Positions 5,955 through 13,706 of a stretch of DNA of 13,706 nt are shown here, one piece after another. Each line of letters opens with the position of its first letter. Positions within the stretch are counted from its first letter, which is position 1. The translations under genes were made by a program, and so were the position numbers. Source of the stretch: Novosphingobium sp. (GTDB lineage: Bacteria > Pseudomonadota > Alphaproteobacteria > Sphingomonadales > Sphingomonadaceae); the NCBI GenBank assembly GCA_028697875.1, contig JAQVEQ010000063.1, positions 1 to 13,706 of the forward strand, read 5' to 3'. The notes beneath the pieces were generated by a model that was given only the letters and a program-made list of their open reading frames with translations, did no database searches and was not told where the DNA came from.

Positions 5955-6335
5955 TTACTTGAGTTCGACGGTGCCGCCGGCTTCTTCGATCTTCTTCTTG
6001 ATGTCTTCGGCTTCCGCCTTGTTGACGCCTTCCTTGACGGCCTTCGGCGCGCCTTCGACAAGCGCCTTGGCTTCGGTCAGGCCCAGGCCGGTGATGGCGC
6101 GGACTTCCTTGATCACCTGGATCTTCTTGCCGCCGTCGCCGGTCAGGATGACGTCGAATTCGGTCTGCTCTTCGGCAGCGGCGCCACCGGCGTCACCACC
6201 AGCGGCAGGGGCGGCCACGGCCACGGCAGCGGCGGCGGAAACGCCCCACGCTTCTTCCAGGGCCTTGGCGAGTTCGGCCGCCTCGAGGACGGTCAGGGCG
6301 GAAAGGTCTTCAACAAGCTTGGCGATATCGGCCAT
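5955..6335 (-). CDS. rplL: Ribosomal protein bL12 (L7/L12)
   Basis: 126 residues, the normal size. The N-terminal dimerisation helices (about residues 1-33, MADIAKLVEDLSALTVLEAA) bind L10. An Ala/Gly-rich hinge (about 34-55) follows. The C-terminal domain (about 58-126) carries the factor-binding face with TEFDVILTGDGGKKIQVIKE and the TGLGLTEAKALVEGAP block. L7/L12 dimers form the flexible ribosomal stalk that recruits and activates translational GTPases. The start at 6335 has GGAG upstream. It is the second gene of a two-gene operon, 71 bp after rplJ, ending at the shared terminator. In most bacteria rpoB follows rplL on the same strand; here the cytochrome gene converges on it instead. Confidence 0.98.
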   Translation of the reverse strand: MADIAKLVEDLSALTVLEAAELAKALEEAWGVSAAAAVAVAAPAAGGDAGGAAAEEQTEFDVILTGDGGKKIQVIKEVRAITGLGLTEAKALVEGAPKAVKEGVNKAEAEDIKKKIEEAGGTVELK

Positions 6336-6362
6336 TGTTCAACACTCCAATTAATGACTGGC

Positions 6363-6379
6363 TGGGGCAGTGAGCCCCA
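6363..6379 (-). other. Small hairpin in the rplJ-rplL spacer
   Basis: A perfect 6-bp stem (6363-6368 with 6374-6379) with a 5-base loop lies 27 bp after the rplJ stop, with no T run. It could be an RNA processing or stability element supporting the higher L7/L12 yield needed relative to L10. Only the hairpin itself is directly visible. Confidence 0.4.
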
Positions 6380-6406
6380 AGAATTCGCGTTTGCGTAAAA
6401 CCGCGC

Positions 6407-6922
6407 TTACGCCGCTTCCTTGGCGCCATAGGCACCGAAGACGCGGGCGAGCTTGGCGGCGGGCGCATTGACCACCTGGGCGACCTTGGTCGCAGGCGCA
6501 TTGATGAGACCCACCAGCTTGCCGCGCAGCTCGTCGAGCGAGGGCATCGAGGCGAGCGCCTTGACCCCGGCTTCGTCGAGCAACTGCCCGCCCATGGAAC
6601 CACCGACGATTTCGAGCTTGTCGTTGGTCTTGGCGAAGTCCACCGCAGCCTTGGCCGCCGCGACCGGGTCCACCGAATAGGCGAGCGCGGTCGGGCCGGA
6701 GAGGAATTCCTCCAGGCCTTCGTACAGGGTGTCCTTCAGGGCGAGCTTGGCAAGACGGTTCTTCGCAACCTTGTAGGACGCGCCAGCGTCACGCATCTTC
6801 CCGCGCAGATCGGTGGACTGGCCAACCGACAGGCCGAGGTTGCGGGTGACGACCACCACGCCGACCTCGTTGAAGACCGCGTTGAGCTGGGCGACCGATT
6901 CGGCTTTCTGCGAACGATCCAT
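6407..6922 (-). CDS. rplJ: Ribosomal protein uL10
   Basis: 171 residues, starting MDRSQKAESVAQLNAVFNEV. The N-terminal domain (about residues 1-130) anchors the stalk base on 23S rRNA beside L11. It includes the conserved K-N-R-L-A-K-L-A block that follows A-S-Y-K-V-A. The C-terminal helix (about 135-165, with NAPATKVAQVVNAPAAKLAR) binds L7/L12 dimers. The start at 6922 is chosen because GAAGGAG lies 6 bases upstream; an in-frame ATG at 6949 would overlap that ribosome binding site and add nine atypical residues. It is the first gene of the rplJ-rplL pair, preceded by a long leader with a candidate L10-binding structure. Its divergent neighbour is rpoB. Confidence 0.98.
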   Translation of the reverse strand: MDRSQKAESVAQLNAVFNEVGVVVVTRNLGLSVGQSTDLRGKMRDAGASYKVAKNRLAKLALKDTLYEGLEEFLSGPTALAYSVDPVAAAKAAVDFAKTNDKLEIVGGSMGGQLLDEAGVKALASMPSLDELRGKLVGLINAPATKVAQVVNAPAAKLARVFGAYGAKEAA

Positions 6923-6979
6923 GCCGTACTCCTTCACAAATGACCGCACGGGGTTCGCGCCCAGTGCGGCCGGCTACGT

Positions 6980-7043
6980 TTGTCCGCCCCGGCAAGGCCG
7001 GAACGGGCGAGTCCACCGATGGGGAAGGAGGTGCGCCGGACAA
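6980..7043 (-). promoter_or_regulatory. Candidate L10-leader structure (autoregulation of rplJ-rplL)
   Basis: In the minus-strand RNA about 60 bases before rplJ, TTGTCCG (7043-7037) pairs with CGGACAA (6986-6980). This encloses a stretch with an inner hairpin CCGGC-CTT-GCCGG (7001-6989). L10, complexed with L7/L12, is known to repress translation of its own operon by binding a leader structure that mimics its rRNA site. Position and general architecture fit, but I could not verify the kink-turn or the rRNA-like bulge, so the identity is inferred. Confidence 0.4.
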
Positions 7044-7181
7044 TCGTGCCTGGAGCGCGAAAACGGGCAACCGGAGGCGGCCCGCGTGAATCTCTTTTCC
7101 CCGTCTAGGCCGGAAATTAAGAAGGCCGGAATGCCTTCGCCGACTGTCTCGGACGGATGGCTGCCGAAGCAACCGGGCGCG

Positions 7182-7210
7182 CCAATGGCTCAAACGGCCG
7201 GCAAAGTCAA
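7182..7210 (-). promoter_or_regulatory. Weak candidate promoter for rplJ-rplL
   Basis: On the minus strand TTGACT (7210-7205) is followed after 17 bp by CATTGG (7187-7182). The -35 is good and the -10 poor. It would give a leader of about 250 bases containing the candidate L10-binding structure. Confidence 0.3.
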
Positions 7211-7356
7211 GCAATCGCGCCGTTCGCCGGAAATTGATGAAAGCGGGACGGGGCTGCGGAAGGGGCGGGATCATGAGGCGGCCCGCCACCATGGTTGCGC
7301 AAGGCGCGTCCGAAACATGACACGCCCGGCCTTGCGGCTTTCTACCGCCGATCCGT

Positions 7357-7385
7357 TTGACTCGGGCAGTGGCCCTATATATAGA
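7357..7385 (+). promoter_or_regulatory. Sigma70-type promoter of rpoB-rpoC
   Basis: TTGACT (7357-7362) and TATAGA (7380-7385) are separated by 17 bp; an overlapping TATATA lies at 7378-7383. Both hexamers match the consensus at five of six (-35) and four of six (-10) positions. It sits 233 bp before the rpoB ATG, so the transcript should carry a leader of about 225 bases. Confidence 0.75.
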
Positions 7386-7617
7386 GCCCGCTTCCGACCG
7401 CTTCGGGAAAGGCCGCCTTTGCGCGGAGGATGGCCAAGGAATGGAAGCGGCGGGTAATCCGTAGACGCGACGCGAATGCTGCAAGGCCGGCCCCCGACGG
7501 GCTGCGTGCCATGCGGCCTTTTCGGCGTCTGCGGGCCACATTTTCCGTGCGTGGCATAATCTTCCCGGCGCGGCATGAAGCGTCCGGAAACACTAGAGAA
7601 GAGGCACGATTCCTCCC

Positions 7618-11796
<4,179 letters not shown>

Positions 11797-11804
11797 GGGC
11801 TTGC

Positions 11805-11828
11805 CGGGCGGTCCGCACGGGCCGCCCG
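11805..11828 (+). other. Hairpin in the rpoB-rpoC spacer
   Basis: A 10-bp stem (11805-11814 with 11819-11828, one G-U pair) with a GCAC loop begins 9 bp after the rpoB stop. The following bases are CT-rich (ctcccccctt) without a T run, so it is not a standard terminator and should not block rpoC transcription. An RNA stability or processing role is possible. Confidence 0.5.
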
Positions 11829-11876
11829 CTCCCCCCTTCCGCCACGACGATTTCACCCGTTTAGGGATGTGAAAAA

Positions 11877-13706
<1,830 letters not shown>

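Larger units (their letters stand above)
6923..7617. other. Divergent 695-bp intergenic region between rplJ and rpoB
   Basis: This region has no credible gene; short open frames in it lack family resemblance and good ribosome binding sites. It carries the rplJ leader with paired arms at 6980-6986 and 7037-7043, a candidate rplJ promoter at 7182-7210, and a good rpoB promoter at 7357-7385 with a leader of about 225 bases. No tRNA-like structure, insertion sequence trace or terminator was seen. GGCCGGAA occurs three times (6996-7003, 7108-7115, 7124-7131), which is weak evidence for anything in GC-rich DNA. Confidence 0.7.

Noticed and set aside
6813..7457. A 214-residue plus-strand frame in the rplJ-rpoB spacer
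   Set aside because: It overlaps the start of rplJ on the opposite strand and runs through the rpoB promoter; no ribosome binding site, motif or family similarity is visible.

Overview
This window looks like chromosomal housekeeping DNA from a GC-rich alphaproteobacterium, most likely of the Sphingomonadales (Erythrobacteraceae or Sphingomonadaceae). The basis is the character of GroEL, RpoB and RpoC, strong G/C bias at third codon positions, a CIRCE element plus a heat-shock promoter of the alphaproteobacterial form upstream of groES, and Ala/Pro/Glu-rich lipoprotein linkers. The taxonomic call is inference from familiarity with the protein sequences; no search was run. I see no phage, insertion sequence, CRISPR array, tRNA or rRNA.

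Left part (1-3048). The 5' end of polA (minus strand) runs off the left edge. A small Ala-rich lipoprotein gene faces the other way and ends in a strong bidirectional terminator. Two envelope-related genes then lie on the minus strand: a class A beta-lactamase-like serine hydrolase with an altered omega loop, and an aspartyl/asparaginyl beta-hydroxylase (LpxO/AspH family) upstream of it.

Middle part (3049-6922). The groES-groEL chaperonin operon is on the minus strand. Its promoter has an RpoH-like form and abuts a CIRCE operator, so both RpoH activation and HrcA repression are expected. A plus-strand gene for a lipid-anchored c-type cytochrome follows. It meets the minus-strand rplJ-rplL ribosomal stalk operon (L10, L7/L12) at a shared bidirectional terminator.

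Right part (6923-13706). A 695-bp intergenic region separates rplJ from the divergent rpoB-rpoC operon, which encodes the beta and beta' subunits of RNA polymerase (rpoC runs off the right edge). It holds a good sigma70-type promoter for rpoB and a candidate L10-leader structure for rplJ.

The most notable points are the split of the classical rplJL-rpoBC operon into two divergent units, and the beta-lactamase-like protein that keeps the S-x-x-K, SDN and KTG motifs but has no glutamate at the usual deacylation position in a lengthened omega loop. Nothing here clearly amounts to a new multi-gene system.
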